Assembly (NCBI GenBank): GCA_013396755.1
Contig: VWZF01000462.1
Coordinates: forward strand, 1-64,000
Origin: Sclerurus mexicanus
Taxonomy: Eukaryota > Chordata > Aves > Passeriformes > Furnariidae
Length of the DNA: 64,000 nucleotides
Reading direction: 5' to 3'
Below the pieces are notes generated by a model that was not told the DNA's origin, did no database searches, and saw only the letters and a program-made list of their open reading frames with translations. The position numbers and the translations under genes were made by a program. Below are positions 12,560-25,900 of this stretch, in pieces; within the stretch, counting starts at the first letter, position 1, and each line of letters begins with the position of its first letter.

Positions 12560-15500
12560 TTTTCTGGTTCTTTGCTAACAATGTGCCATTTGTACTTTCT
12601 AGAAAAGTAACTAACACAGCAAGGGTAAATTTGGGAGTCAGTCTATTAGCATAAATTACACTATATATCTACAAGATAATAAGGGCATAGCAAAGACACA
12701 TCGTTCTAATACTGCATGCAATTCTAAGCGCGTTTTTGAACATACCTCATTTTTTGACTTGCAGTCTTGGGCATTTTCATTTTGAGAATTTGGCCCTAGG
12801 TAAGTGCATAGACTGGTGTCTTTGTAGTCTCTGGGAAGAATTAAATGAGCTGTGTTTGAGACTGTACAGTCCACATGCAAAGTGAGAGACTTCAGTAAAG
12901 CACACACAGCTCCCATGGGCTTGAACAGGGAGAGGCAGTGTTCAGCATCTCTTGGTGGCAGGCGCTTTCCAAAGCTTTTGAGTCAGTGCCTGGTTTTGCA
13001 CAGGGCTATGGAAATGAAAGCCCAGCAGTCTGAGGCTGGAAGGGCAGGCAAACATTTCACAGGAATAGAAAGTGTGAGCAGGACTGAAGGATGCTACAGT
13101 GGCCTGAACTTGTGTCCCTTTGCTTTTGGGTACTAGAAAGGAGCTGCATAAATCATTCTAGTTACCTTAGGTTAATATGTTTTTCAGTTGACCTACCTGG
13201 GGCACAGATTGGCCCAGTGGCCATATTGTATAAGGACAGGTAGGACACTCAACTCTTTAACATACAGACAGTGAACACCAGCACCCACGGAGAATACACA
13301 ATTAAGGCATCCTGATTAATCTGATATCACAAAACAGACATACAAGGGGGAATGGGCATATCCTAAAAGAGCTAATTTCCTACCTACGCAAAATATATAC
13401 CATGTATACATTCAAGTGCTAATGTAAACTTGGGCTGTTGCTGCCTGCTCTAAAATTGCTCCATGAAAATAAAAGTTTCTAACTGCAAAGTGTTATTGTT
13501 ACACTAGCATCATGAATTGTCTTTTCCCACATTTCAGAAGATGTGGTGCTTTGGTCTTAAAAGATTATGACTTTCCCCTCACAGAGAAGAAATACTGCAT
13601 CCTGGCTAAAAATAGTTTGATCTGAAAATGGGACTGTCTCAGAGGTGTTTGTCTCTATGTATACACAAACAAATGGTTGGTAACCCACAACCTCTACCCA
13701 GAGAAGTGTTTATGAATAACTTTGAAATCACATGGAACAGCTCACATTTGTCATATAACCCTGTCCTCCAGAGCTGTGATCACCACAAGCATATGTATGC
13801 ATTTGTGATGAAGAAGCGCAGTGTTTTCCTGCATTGTCCTGGTCTTCCATAGAAAGATTTTTTGTTTACCCTGAGAATTTAGATTTGTTAAAATCAGCCT
13901 CTGTGGTCTGTACAGAAACAAAAGCTTCCTGACTTCAATATTTGTTGGATCTTCCCTTTTCTCCTGCACTAGGACTGCAGGACCGCTCCATGACTACTTT
14001 GTAAGCCAAATGCTTACAGTATTCCCTACTTTTGATATTTGCTCCTAGAAGACAGACTGAAAAAATGGTTCATATATTTAATACTTATATAGAAAGCAAC
14101 AATATCTCCTCTATGCAGAATGCAGAATGAAAGCTGCCCTCATCTGCATGAAAAACATATAGCAAATGTTTGGTGATTGTTTTATCTCAAAATCATTCTA
14201 TAAATTAGTCTGAATTTTATTAATTTAATTAAAATTATCTTCCACACTGCGAAAGTATTTAAGGGGACCCATAATGAGCCATGATGCTGCTGTGCCAGAC
14301 TCTGTGCAAAGAGAGAGCTGAAAGATGATGCCCATATGGAGGGGTTGATGCTGTTTACATGTGAGAACACTAAATGGTATTTGCACTGTGTTTACTGCAT
14401 TAGATTGAAAACTCTGGGCTAATTCTTGCTGTTACCAGCTTTGGCAAAGTTAAGGCAGGTCCCCAGTAAGCTGCACTAAGTTGCAAAAGCCGGGAAGTGA
14501 CAATTCAGGTTTTGCACCCTGTGTGGAATCACAGCACATCTCCCCAGGAAACTGCACGCAGAACAACTCTTCTGTGATCATGCACAGCTGCATGTTACAG
14601 GCGTCTTCCTCACTCTGCCATGACTCATTTCAGTAAAGCAAGGTATTTCTGCAAAGAAACACCCTTTGTAGTAAACTTTCAGACCATTACACAATTTCAC
14701 ACAGGACACGTTCGAAAATAAATCACTCTCCATAGGCTGCTTTGTGGCTTTCTCTGCTTACACTCCCCCACCTCCAAAATTCAGGGGAATTCCAGAACAT
14801 TTTGTAATTAGCTAAGGATTATATTTCCTTATTTTTATTAATTTTATGTAAAGTGGGATTTATCAGTGGAGCATTCATTGACACTGACTTCAATTTATTC
14901 TGATGAAACTGACTGACATCTGTGTGTGCTGTTCATCAGTCATAATTTAAACCATTCTTAATTGCATTAAATGTAAATTAAGACATTCAATTTCAGCCAT
15001 TATTTTTCATAAAACACTGTGAACTGAATTTTAGTGGGTCATGAGATCTTACATTCAAAATAAATAGGGTAAATTTGAAACTTACCGTTGATGTTCATAT
15101 TTCACCCTTTGTCGGCTGTATTTCTTTTGTAGCTTACTAGATTGGAACAATTAATTTTCTCTCTGAAGGGAACATGAATGGCTAAAGATGATGTAGCTGA
15201 GTTTTTTTACAAATGACTTTATCATTTCTAGAGCTTGCTTGTTATACAATATATTAAATATATTAAGAGAAAATGCAATTAACCTTTCATCTAAACCAAA
15301 TGACAAATTAAAACAGAAAACATAAACCATGCCAGAATAAGCTCTCTGATTTTGAATTCATAAGGCTGTATCAATGGATTTATTTGCTTAGCTTCCTCAA
15401 GGAGGTTTTGCAAAGCAAAAACTGTTTGTCAATGAGGGCTTGGGCCAGGCAATGCTGAAAATAATGGGAGGACGTACAAGCTGCCTTTGCTGTAAAGAAG

Positions 15501-18500
15501 GGTGGTGTTCAGTCAGTGGATGGGGATACTGTCCATGAAAAGTCTGGTGTCTTATTTTTGGAAGTTAAGACCAAATCTTGTCTTTAATCCAGTGGATCTG
15601 GTCCCAAATATCTGTCACAGCATGAACAAAACCCAGCAGTAAGGAGGTGATTTTTAAAAATCCTGTATGTTTTGCTGCAGAACGAGGGATGGACTGAATG
15701 CTGTGGCTTAGTGGAAAGAACATCCAACCTAACTCCTTGTTTGAGTGTGGCAGGACTCAGCTTGTTCTCAGCCTAACACAATGACCTTGGCTCATGGCAG
15801 AAAAAGATGTGCTCACCACCAGAGCAATCCAGCCTGCCCAACCCCTGCTGGAGGGATTGACACTGAGGCAAGAGGCAGCTTGTGTCCACGGGACTTGCCC
15901 CGAGAGGGGCTGGGAGGGCGGATCCTTGTACCTGTACTGCTGAACTGGTTGTCAGTGTGGGACTCTCATGGAAAGGCTGCAGGGTTTCTCTCTCTGATTC
16001 CCTGGTGTGGGTTTGGATGGTCAGTTACCAGCCTGTTTGCCACTTTATATCACAGGACTGCGGATCTGGGAGTGGGTGGCTAGTTGATGTAAGTGGAGGT
16101 TCACAGTGGTTTAAACCAAACGATATACCCATTTGGGAAAGCTTTCAAGCTGAGCATTAGCACCTGCCTTCTTGCTCCTCTAGACCATTGTCCAGAGTGT
16201 GCTGGTGTGAAGCAGCACCTGAATGCCTTCTTCCCATCCTATTGCTAAGGAAGTACCTGTTACATGACTAAAGCCCTGGCATGCCTCAAATCATGACTCT
16301 GCTCTGGGATTCACCCTTACAATTCACTGAGTAAAGGCTACTCAGTGAAGTAAAAGCTGTGGCTACAGCTTTTCAGGATGCAAAAATTGGTCATCAAAGG
16401 GGGGACCACAGAGCTCTCTTTACTCATGCAATAAAAATTTATATAAATATCATCTATGATATTTACATTCCCATGCCAGTTCAACTCTTGGAGAATGAAG
16501 TGTTGCTGTAAATCTGAAGATGGGTAGTGATGCAATCATTCTGCCAGTTTCTTGCTATTAATATATGTTTCTTACTCATTTTTAAAGATAGTGTAAATGA
16601 GAGTACTGAATATAAATAGCTTTTGTAAGTCATTGAGGTCGGTGGAGCATGTCATTGTTTGTAACTTGAATTCCATGAAAGCACTGGCTGGCTGAGAGGC
16701 AAACTATATATTTTTTTCTCATAAATAAAACCCACAAACACTATTCAGTATGTTTAATGATAATTATAAAAGAATATTATGTACAATGAGTTTCCAAAGC
16801 CAGAACTAGTTGCAAGTGCTTAATAATGTGACCTTACAGTGTCATCCTTAGCGTACGTGATGCCTATATGCCAGCAATGTATAAATTATTTCTCTGGCTG
16901 TACGTTAGCAAACATTTGATTATGATTTATTTTGGGGTTCTCTGAAAGATGAAGTAAGTTCTTTAATATTAGCATTACTAATGATTTTAATGAGGCATTA
17001 AAATGTTGCAGTATTGTAGGAACATTTTTCTTTTTTAATATTATTTCATTAATAGTTTACATGAATGTTAATGTTAAATTGATTATGGAACCTGAAAGAG
17101 TAATCCACAAAATGTCAAAGTGCCATTAGCACAGTGAAAGAGCCCTCCAAAGGCAGGGATCTGGTAAGAGCTAATGAGATATCTCTGCACCACATAACAC
17201 TGAAGCAGGTTTTTCTAAAATTAAATCTGAAAATTAGGTTTTAATATCCTTCTCTTTGGGACTCCCCATCCATTTCAGCAACTGAGTGTTCAGCCCTGTG
17301 CACACAAAAAGCCAGATCAGGCTGTGGGCCCAGAGACTCCCTCAGAATTTGGTCATATGCATGTGAGCCTCAGTTAAAAACCTAAAGAAGCCAATGGCAA
17401 AAAGATTAAGAAGGACAAAAAAGGTCTTTCACAGGATATGATGACTGCATTATCCATCTATCAACACTTTTGCAAAGTGGATCAGCCATAGTGATTTATG
17501 GTTCACATGCAGTATATACTGCTTGTATCAGTGTTCAGCTGAACAAGAAAGAACATGTTGAACACTTCCAGGAAGTTTTGCAAGACAATTGTTAGCTAAT
17601 GCCCTATTTCCTTACCTCAGAAGGCAGGTATATTCAGAGGAACACTTGGAAATACACTGCATTAGAAAACCTAAATGGCAGTAGGGAATAAGGAGGGCTG
17701 GTAAAGGCTCTGACACATATCTGACATATTCTCCATGGATTTCCACATTTGGGAGGTAGGAATGTTTCAACAGTCTTGTCCCACAGCAGCTCTGCCTGAA
17801 ACAACTGGCACTTAAGCAACAGATGAACCAAGGTCTCACTGACCTTGGCAGCTTTACAGGGGAAAAGTTAATGTGAAGATGAAGCATTCTCAAATAGTTT
17901 CATATATGTTTGGTAATTCCATGCTCTCACATGCTGTCCATGTACAGGTATCCATGTCAATTTCCAACGACAGTTTTATTGTGGCAGGGGCAAATAATAT
18001 TGACTCCCGAGATCTGTTATCTTCTTAAATCATAATAAGAAATTAAGAGTTGAACTGGGTCATTGTATGGGTCCCTCCTAACTTAGTTCCATGTTGTGGA
18101 ATGCATGAGTAGCCAGGGATGCTAATCTGTGTAAAAGCATCATGTGCACAGCAAAGCAAAAGTTATATTGTCTTTTAAGTATGACCATCAATAAACGTGT
18201 GCCTGCAGTCTCCCACCAGCTGGTCAGTTGCTGGTGGCAGGCCTTGACTACTGATGTCTAAGCTTTTCTCACAGTAGCTATTTCCAAGATCCCAGTTCTA
18301 CTACCAGGACCAGCCTTCTCCCAGTACCATTCAAATAGACCTGGCCTGAACTTCAGGTATCTGGGGGTCTTGGGACCATGGGCAGATCCTCATGACAAGG
18401 TGCAAGGGCAGGGGAGGTGGCCCTTGGGTCTTCAGCATGAAGTATGATAGAAAGTGGGTCCAAGCTCTGACACAACACAGTACCTAAAAACACTAAGCTC

Positions 18501-21500
18501 TCTACTTATGGCAGACAAGACTGTGAGCTGTTGAACTTCTTGTTGTGTCTAAGTTCAAGCAGAGAGGAGGAACTCAGTGCATGGGGCTGCCAGACACTGG
18601 CTCCCTTTCGGGTGGTGGAGGGAGCTGTGTGCCCAGCTGCATTCTGGATATAGGCAAGGTGCCAGCCTGGCAGCTTTGGGCAGTGAATGATTTGACAGCT
18701 CCAGGTGTCCCTCTTCAAGGTCTTCCAAACCACCACAGTGCTTGAATGAACCCCAGGCAGCAGCAGGTGTTGCAGGGAAAGCCTGGTTCTCCACAGCCTG
18801 AAATTGCACTGTGCCACCCTCATCTCTCCAAATCATCTTCCTCTGAGCCAAGGCTCAGGCTGAAGCCCAGTAGAGAGCTCAGCCCCAGGTGGGACTGATA
18901 GCACTCTCACTCTCTTGTCCAAGTAAGACTCTTGTTGTAGTCTGATAATGGCAATTAATTAGATCAACAACACCCTCAGGAAAAAGCACTTCTCTGTCAC
19001 AGATGAGGAAACTGAGGCTCCGTAGCCTATGGCCTGACCCTGCTTGGCCTTTGACTGTCAAAAATACTGACAGTGAAAATACATTCATGGTCCAAAAGAG
19101 AGCACAATGGATCCTCTCCAATAGGTCTTTCCCCATAGACAAAATTCACAATGTACTCAACATTGCTGGAAACAAAAGGGCTCAGCAAAAATTACACTAA
19201 AGCCCTGTATTACAAAATTCTATACTGGATGTTACTCCCCACAAAAATGCCTTGATTGATTTAATAATTAATATACTTATATTACCTTAATTCAATTTCA
19301 TATGTTTGGTTTTTTGCAGGAAAACTGGGTTGAAAAGGGACTTGAATAATTTTCTTTTGCTATGGCTTGTTTGTGTCTCTTTGGCTGGAAAAGTGGTTTA
19401 ATGTAGCATCACCCAGGACATGGAATGAAGTCAGCAATGCTGGTCCTGAGCATCACTCCATGGCCGAAGTGCTCCTGGGTTATAAATACCCCATGCTTCT
19501 CCATGGGGCAACAGGCAGCAAAATGCAGTTTTGAGTAGCCTATAGAAATTATAAATTAGTGATGGCAACTTTACTGATGAAACCAACAACTTAAAAAAGC
19601 AGTTAAGTAGTTAAAAACTAGATAATTTCCCAATAATAAGGAGAAAGATGATCAACAGAGAGAGAGCGGCAGTTCTGGCTTATAAGCAGAATTCTTCATT
19701 CCACCTCAAGCCAATGCAGAGTACTTCTTCATTTTGATTTCACTCAGGATTTCTTTGCAGAAGCTGATGTTATGATTTGGTCTGTTATACCTAAGAGAGC
19801 ATGTATTTATTATCCCATTTGTTTATGTTATCTGAATATTCCAGCTTGTATCTAATATGTGAAAATTACAAATGAGCTCCATATGATGTCCTGAGTGTAA
19901 GAAATATGTTTCTCCTGTTAAGACCTGTTTTGTTAAAAAATGAAGTATAAGATTAATATGACACCAAAATGTATTGCATTACTTCCTACACTGTTCAGGC
20001 AAACCTAACGGCCTCTCTCTGCACTTAGAGTCAAAGAAACTACCATCAAGCCTAGTACAGGATTTTCCTATATAGATAGGATTGGTTTGGCCCTTCATCC
20101 TTTTCTAACTTTTGTGAATAAGCAAAGAGTTAACCTGGAATCCTTGCCATCTGCAATCCAGTATGCTGGTTTCCAGAGAGGAAGAGATCAGGGTGAATTC
20201 ATTTTCAGCCGAATATGTCATTAAGGAACAGGATTTATTAATGACTTATTAATGCAGAGTCATTTGACAGAGTCAAACTGAACTTGAAACCTCTAGGATT
20301 CAAAGGAAGTAATTGCTTATGGGGCACATGGTCTGTATACAGCTACTGCCTGTTGTCAGATGTGGATATATAGGCAATATTAAGTATCCTGTTTAACACT
20401 GTACAGTTGCATTCATTACTACTTGGAATAATAAAAACTGCTCATTTTATGGTGACAATTATTTACTGCTAAACATCATCCCAGGTGAAACTCCCTGTTC
20501 ACTCCTGTATATAATCTCAGGTTCTGTCATTCACATGTAGAAAACTCAGCTCTCTATTTAGCACAGTGTTGGTGAAAGATAGACATTTACAGGGCCCCTC
20601 TGCCCTTGAGCTGTTCCATTAGTGCATGGAAAGCACCTTGCAGCCTGTGACAAGCGCAGCAGATCGGCACTAAATCAAAAATCAGTGCCAGCCAGGGATC
20701 TAAGCCACCATGAAGGTCACAGCCATCAGCTGCATGCCATCTCAATCCAAACAAAACACACTGGATACAGGGGGATTTTCTCTACTCACAATAGGAGACA
20801 AACACATCATGTTAGAGTAATCTCCTGATAGCAACAAAATGGGTAACTGACCTTTTAAATACTTTTGGGTATTTAATAAAAGTTTGAAGACATGGAAAAG
20901 AAGTGTTGGCAATTTTTGGGTGCTTTTTGTAGTGTAATTGAAACATTGGCTCTGTGCCACAGCAACCCAAAATGTTAACAAAGAATTCCTTTCCCACAGC
21001 TGGGAGAGCTTGTGCGTTTTGAAAAGCTCGTGAATCAATTATCTGTATTATTTCCCCCCTCAAATAAATGCTCTCTATTCAGGATAATTTTCTCAACTGA
21101 AAGCTAAGAAACTTACTGAAGTAACCTTAAGCAGTCAATTAATCTGAAAGAGAATTAAGGGAAGACGCAGTTGTGCACAGCATCTTTCCTAAAATTGTAA
21201 CCCAAAGCAATGTCCAGAGTTGCATTCTGTAATAGCAGCACAAAGATATATGAATAGAAATCAGAGGGATCAGAGATTAAGAAGTTTAAATAAGGCAGTC
21301 AATGTATAGTCTACTGTCTGAGCTGAAAGGAGATGAAAAGAGATTGAACAGTAGGATATGAACTGGCCAAACTATGTGCCTTCTCTACTCAGGCTGCATG
21401 TCCAACAGTGCTACATATGAATGCCCACACTGGTACAGACATGGACAGGCTGAGCTTCTCACTGCGGGCTGTGCAGGAGCAGCCTGTGTCATACACAGCG

Positions 21501-22770
21501 TTCCATTTTTCCTCCACAGAAAGTGATGTTGAAAACCATTTCCCTTTAGAGGAGTCCTCAGAATCAGAGGACAGAGAAGGAGGAACAGCAGCAGAGGATA
21601 AAAGGAAATATTTCCTGTGGCCACCAGTGCCTGATCTCCTGGAGTTTGGAGTGTCTTCTTGTGCTGTGGACAGCTGACCACAGAGGTGGTGGGTTGACCC
21701 ACAGTGGACCTGAGCACACTGCTTTCTGTTTGGGGTGCCCTGGCCTTCTGTTAATTTCCCCTGGATTCACAGAGAACTTGGGGAAATCTGGGGATTTGTG
21801 AGTTAAATCCCAGCACGAGTACACTAATTTTGCCCCTTCTCTTTGAAAAAAATTCAAAGCAGACTCCCTAGGTGAACTCCAGATAAGATTGCCTTCCCTT
21901 TTCCAAGTCTCTTTTCTCAGGCCTTGCTTGAGGAGAGCCTTTCCTATTCTCTCGGAACAAAGTATGTGCTCTGATGGATAGAGTCTTTATTTCCCCAGCA
22001 CTGCAGTAACTTATGTTCTGCAGCTAGAAAGAAAAAAATGCAAATGTGCTGCCTGTGTATTTGTGCATGTGTGTGACATACGGGGCATGTGTTATACAGG
22101 GAGGACAGGATGATTTCCCTTTCTTTTCCATCCTAAAGTGCAAAGCTCATGTGCAACTACACGAGAGGAAAACAAGGTCCCCTTGGAAAAAAAAAAATTA
22201 CCAGAAGAGGGAAGGTAAAACTGCTTCCCTTTCAAGTCCTCCACCTCCTGCTTCGGGAAGGACCATTCCTGTCAGAAATGTAAAACAAAAGGAAAGGCTC
22301 TGAATGGGTAGTTTAGAAATAACATTTATGTAATCTACTTGAAGACATCTATTGAAGTGTCAAAGACTGTTTTAGCTGTGATATTCCAGGCTCTGTCAGA
22401 CTAATTGGCTGCATCATTAATTATACAGAAAGCTAATTTAAATAAGATACAAACCAATGCACTGGGTCAGGCTATAGGTTAATCAGTGCCCAGCAGTGGA
22501 TACATTTTCTTAAAAGAGTGTAAGAAGCAGGGCACATACAGAAGTAATCTTTCCCGTACCATGCTTCCATATGTTGAACTGCCATGTTTAAAAACCACCA
22601 GTGGTCCTACCTTTCATGACACTGTCTAGTCCTTTGTGGACTATTTCAATGTACTTTCCTAAATAAAGATAAAAGACTTGCCAACTTGGTTTTGGGAAAT
22701 GAAGGTTTCTTTTTGAGAAGAGTATTTGTAAACAGGAGTAGTACGAAAACCAAACACAGGAGCGCCACAG
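12560..22770. other. Intergenic, no gene recognised
   Basis: No recognisable exon, RNA gene or recent repeat was seen apart from the MIR-like core near 19.0 kb. Stretches at 14770-15120, 15240-15420 and 16560-17110 are strikingly AT-rich and hold many TAATTA/ATTAAT-type motifs. They are candidate conserved non-coding sequence upstream of a developmental gene, by inference only. The open frames in this tract are short and overlap on opposite strands. Confidence 0.55.
18998..19022 (-). repeat. MIR/L2-type SINE core fragment
   Basis: The + strand carries ACAGATGAGGAAACTGAGGC, the well-known conserved stretch of mammalian-wide interspersed repeats read in reverse complement. Only about 22 bp match clearly. 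MIR-type elements are rare and old in bird genomes, so this is a tiny relic. A chance match is unlikely at this length but cannot be excluded. Confidence 0.45.
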
Positions 22771-22774
22771 CATA

Positions 22775-22990
22775 TTGTAGAGCGTCCCTACTCTCTGGAG
22801 CCAGATGACGGCAGGGTATTTGAAAGCCGAGTGGTGTGAGGCCATTGCGAAGGGAGGGAAACCCGACAGAACTTTCCCCCAAGCCTGAGAAGTTTCCCGC
22901 GATCGCGGAATAAAAGCCCAAAACGCGTCTGGGGAATGTGCGTTGTGGGCGGCTGCCACCTACTGGCACCGGGGGAACGGCCCCCAGCTG
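22775..22990. promoter_or_regulatory. Isolated CpG-rich block with E2F-type and CTCF-type motifs
   Basis: About a dozen CpG dinucleotides cluster in roughly 215 bp, in a tract where CpG is otherwise scarce. Inside it lie TTTCCCGC at 22893-22900 (E2F-type), overlapping a perfect palindrome CCGCGATCGCGG at 22897-22908, then ACGCG at 22922. A CTCF-type core follows at 22953-22966. No start codon or exon of a known protein follows on either strand. It could be an orphan CpG island, a promoter of a non-coding RNA, or a boundary element. What I see is the base composition and the motifs. Function is inference. Confidence 0.5.
22953..22966 (-). promoter_or_regulatory. CTCF-type binding motif
   Basis: The minus strand reads CCAGTAGGTGGCAG, which fits the vertebrate CTCF core consensus CCASYAGRKGGCRS at every position. 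It sits at the right side of the CpG-rich block. CTCF sites commonly mark domain boundaries between neighbouring genes, which fits a site in a long intergenic interval. Occupancy cannot be judged from sequence. Confidence 0.6.
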
Positions 22991-25900
22991 CTTCCAGCTG
23001 AGACTCAGGTTAAAGACCTTTTCTTCCTTGTGCCAGACCTTTCCGTAAAGCCATCCACATATGTGAATGGCATTATTATATTTGAATTCCCCTTAATGGC
23101 AGTTTTGTATACTCGCAAGTGAGGGAAGTGCTTGAAAAGGAGCCAGCATGAAGTGTCCTTTCCTCTTTCCTTTTTCTTGTTCTTGATAGTTAATAAAGTT
23201 TTTGTATTCATCAATCATCAGGAGTCAGCCTGGGAGTGTGCTCTGTTTAAACGCTCTGGCTTTTCACTTAATGCATCCCATCTGTTTCTGAAATAAATTG
23301 CAATAATCCGTGTTTAATGTTAATCAATGTATTACTAAATATGCAAATTATATTAAAAGACGTGGTTTGAAAAAGCTTTCATTTGTAAATATGGTAGCTG
23401 AAAACAGGAAGCATATCTAAAAGCCATTTAGATACAGTAGCCTAACTCTAACAGTGTGGCTGATTTATAAAGCGGTTTGCAAGTTGATCTTTCTCCCACA
23501 AGGGGATATGTAAAACTATTGCATATCAGATTTTGTTAACATCTGATGGGTTACTGCTAACAGTGTAAAGGCCTAATATTCACAACCATGTCTCTTACTT
23601 AAATTAGAGCAATCTTATTCCAGCTTTCTAATTTTTTGCTCATCCTAACATATGAATTTACATGAAGAGTTTATGAATCATACTGAAAGCAATTTGAACA
23701 AGCTTTTCAATCAGTGCTACATCTCAGTGCCTGATTTAGATAATTCTTTGGCTAAGGGGCTCTTCTGGCCTCTAACTGTCCTCTTAAGGTGCTCAGTTTA
23801 TCAAGCTGGTTGTCCCTGTTGGTGCGGCCACAGCCTCTCCACTCCAGCGCACCACTTTGCAGGAGGGTCCTATGCAGGGCCCTTGCAATGCTGCTGCCAT
23901 CACCAGTGTGCCTCCACGCCCCAGCTCACAGGGGCCCCACAGCATTGCTTGTGCTGCTGTGTGAGATGTAGAGGGTCATTCACACTAGTTGACTTTCCAC
24001 AAGGAAGTAGTGTCATACATCATGGAAGAGCATGTGCACAAAGGCTGTCAGCAGGACATGAGCCCTGTGCCCAGACTCAAGGCACTGAACACAGGAAAGA
24101 AAATACAAGTGTGGAGTGCTGGAGAGAAGATCCAGCTAGGAAGAAAAATGCCGAGACATTCTGCAAACAGAAGGGGCCCTTTGTGGTCTCAGGCCAAGGT
24201 TACCTACTCACTGCCTCTCTTGCTTCTTTTTCACTTTTTTTTTCTGTCCACACTCCTGCTACCCACACTGGACAGTCTGCTCAATGTAAACAACTCTTCT
24301 CCATGGTGGAGCAGCACTACCTGGAAGATGCAAGTACCAGAGGCAAGGGTAGGTAGAGGAGGGAGCTGTGACCACTGCAGCAGTTGCTCATGATCAAGCA
24401 GAGGGGAAGCCCAGGGGGTATTCACATAGCCCATTGCTGCCCGTGTGAGACCAGCCACCACAAGTCTTACCTTTCCTTGAAAATGTAAATGGTCTTTTGA
24501 GATTTTGAGGTATCCTTCAGCTGACAGTGTTTGCTCAAGGTGGTGTTTAGTTTGACAAAACACTTTTCCTTCCCCATGCTGTGATACAGAATATCCTCAA
24601 TGTTTCAGGATGTAAGGTAAGCTGTAAACATATTTATTTGAAAGGCAGCTTACCCCTTACCCTGGAGAAGGTCAAGTTATAATGGGATGCAAGATAGTTT
24701 CTGGTTTGCTTTTATTTTTTTTTTTCCTTTTCCCTGTTGCAGATTCCTGGGAAATAGCCAGTGAAATTTACTGAGATATACCAGAGAAGGACCAGGAAGC
24801 TAATCTGCCTTTAACTCACCTGTGCTGAATGGTGATCTCTTGGATCCCTACATATTTGCACTACTTTCCACAACCTTGAGAAACTGGCCACAATTTTGAA
24901 TTAATTTTAGACTAAAAAGGAGCAAATCCTGGACAGTTTTGACTATGCCTCTTCCAAATGACCATGTGATGACCTGTTAATGAATGTTTGATGGCTTTGA
25001 CAGAGTTTCCATGAAAAGTTGAGCACAGATGACTTAGTAGCTAAGTTTTGCTTCAACTTTTTAGATGTCCTGAAACTGAGACCTGGTCTGTATGTGTGAG
25101 CAAACCTCCCAGGAGTTAAAAGTGGGAGCAAGGTTAGTACAAACCCTGTGAAACTACTGAGTTCCATGTAGCTCTGTATGTGACACTTCTGCCACAGTTC
25201 AATAGCCCTACAACACCACCTATCAGCCAGAGGAGGGGAGAGTGTGAGCACTACTGATCTACTGTCATGCATTTATGTTCAAACATATGCAAATATTTCC
25301 CTTTTTGCCCTATAAGCTTAGGAACACGATTTTGTGAATTGAAAACCTGAGAAGTAAATAAAAGCTCCTCCTTTCTCCGGAAAAAGAAATAAGAGGGACA
25401 AGCAGACATAAGCAACAAAAGAAGACATAAACCTGTTGGAGAAACAGCTGCATTGAGTGCTATACTTGTCTTCATGGCATGGAGCCCGGAGGGAAGGCTA
25501 AATTGATGAACTATTTGTGATTTCCCTGGTGGTTCCTCGTGTGTGGCACTTAGGGGATTGATAGCGCAGGTCTAGGTACTCCTGAGGGTACCCTGGGCAA
25601 GGTGACACAGCTTCCTCCATCCCTCCTGGTGGGCAGAAGCTGTGCCCGAGCTTCTCCCAGGAGACACTTTTCACTGTTACAACCCTATAAGTTGAGTCCC
25701 TACTTCTGGATCTGAAGTAGCAGCTTGGTTTTACTTCTCCTTTGCAAAGCCATGCTCTTCCCTCACATCACAAAGCCTGAGAGGTTTGTCCTCAGCCCTC
25801 TGGAGATTTCAATGATGGCACTGCTTTTGGTGATTGAGACTGCCCTCAAGGAATTTTTTTTAATCTCATCTAATCAAATTGAAAAAGTTAAAGTAACAAG

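Noticed and set aside
15700..15800. Possible MIR SINE with A-box-like GTGGCTTAGTGG
   Set aside because: Only scattered words match (GGCTTAGTGG, AATGACCTTGG). There is no continuous similarity comparable to the core at 18998.
18045..18100. CR1-like tail (GAACTGGGTCATTGTATGGGT then CCCTCCTAACTT)
   Set aside because: It resembles the CR1 terminal region, but no upstream CR1 sequence or terminal repeat supports it. Too short to annotate.
21408..21677. 89-codon acidic/serine-rich open frame
   Set aside because: No family motif, no splice or promoter context, and an equally long open frame on the opposite strand.
23652..24356. 234-codon open frame on the + strand
   Set aside because: No recognisable domain, a low-information Cys/Ser-rich composition, overlapping open frames in other phases and no CpG or splice context. 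Best seen as chance.
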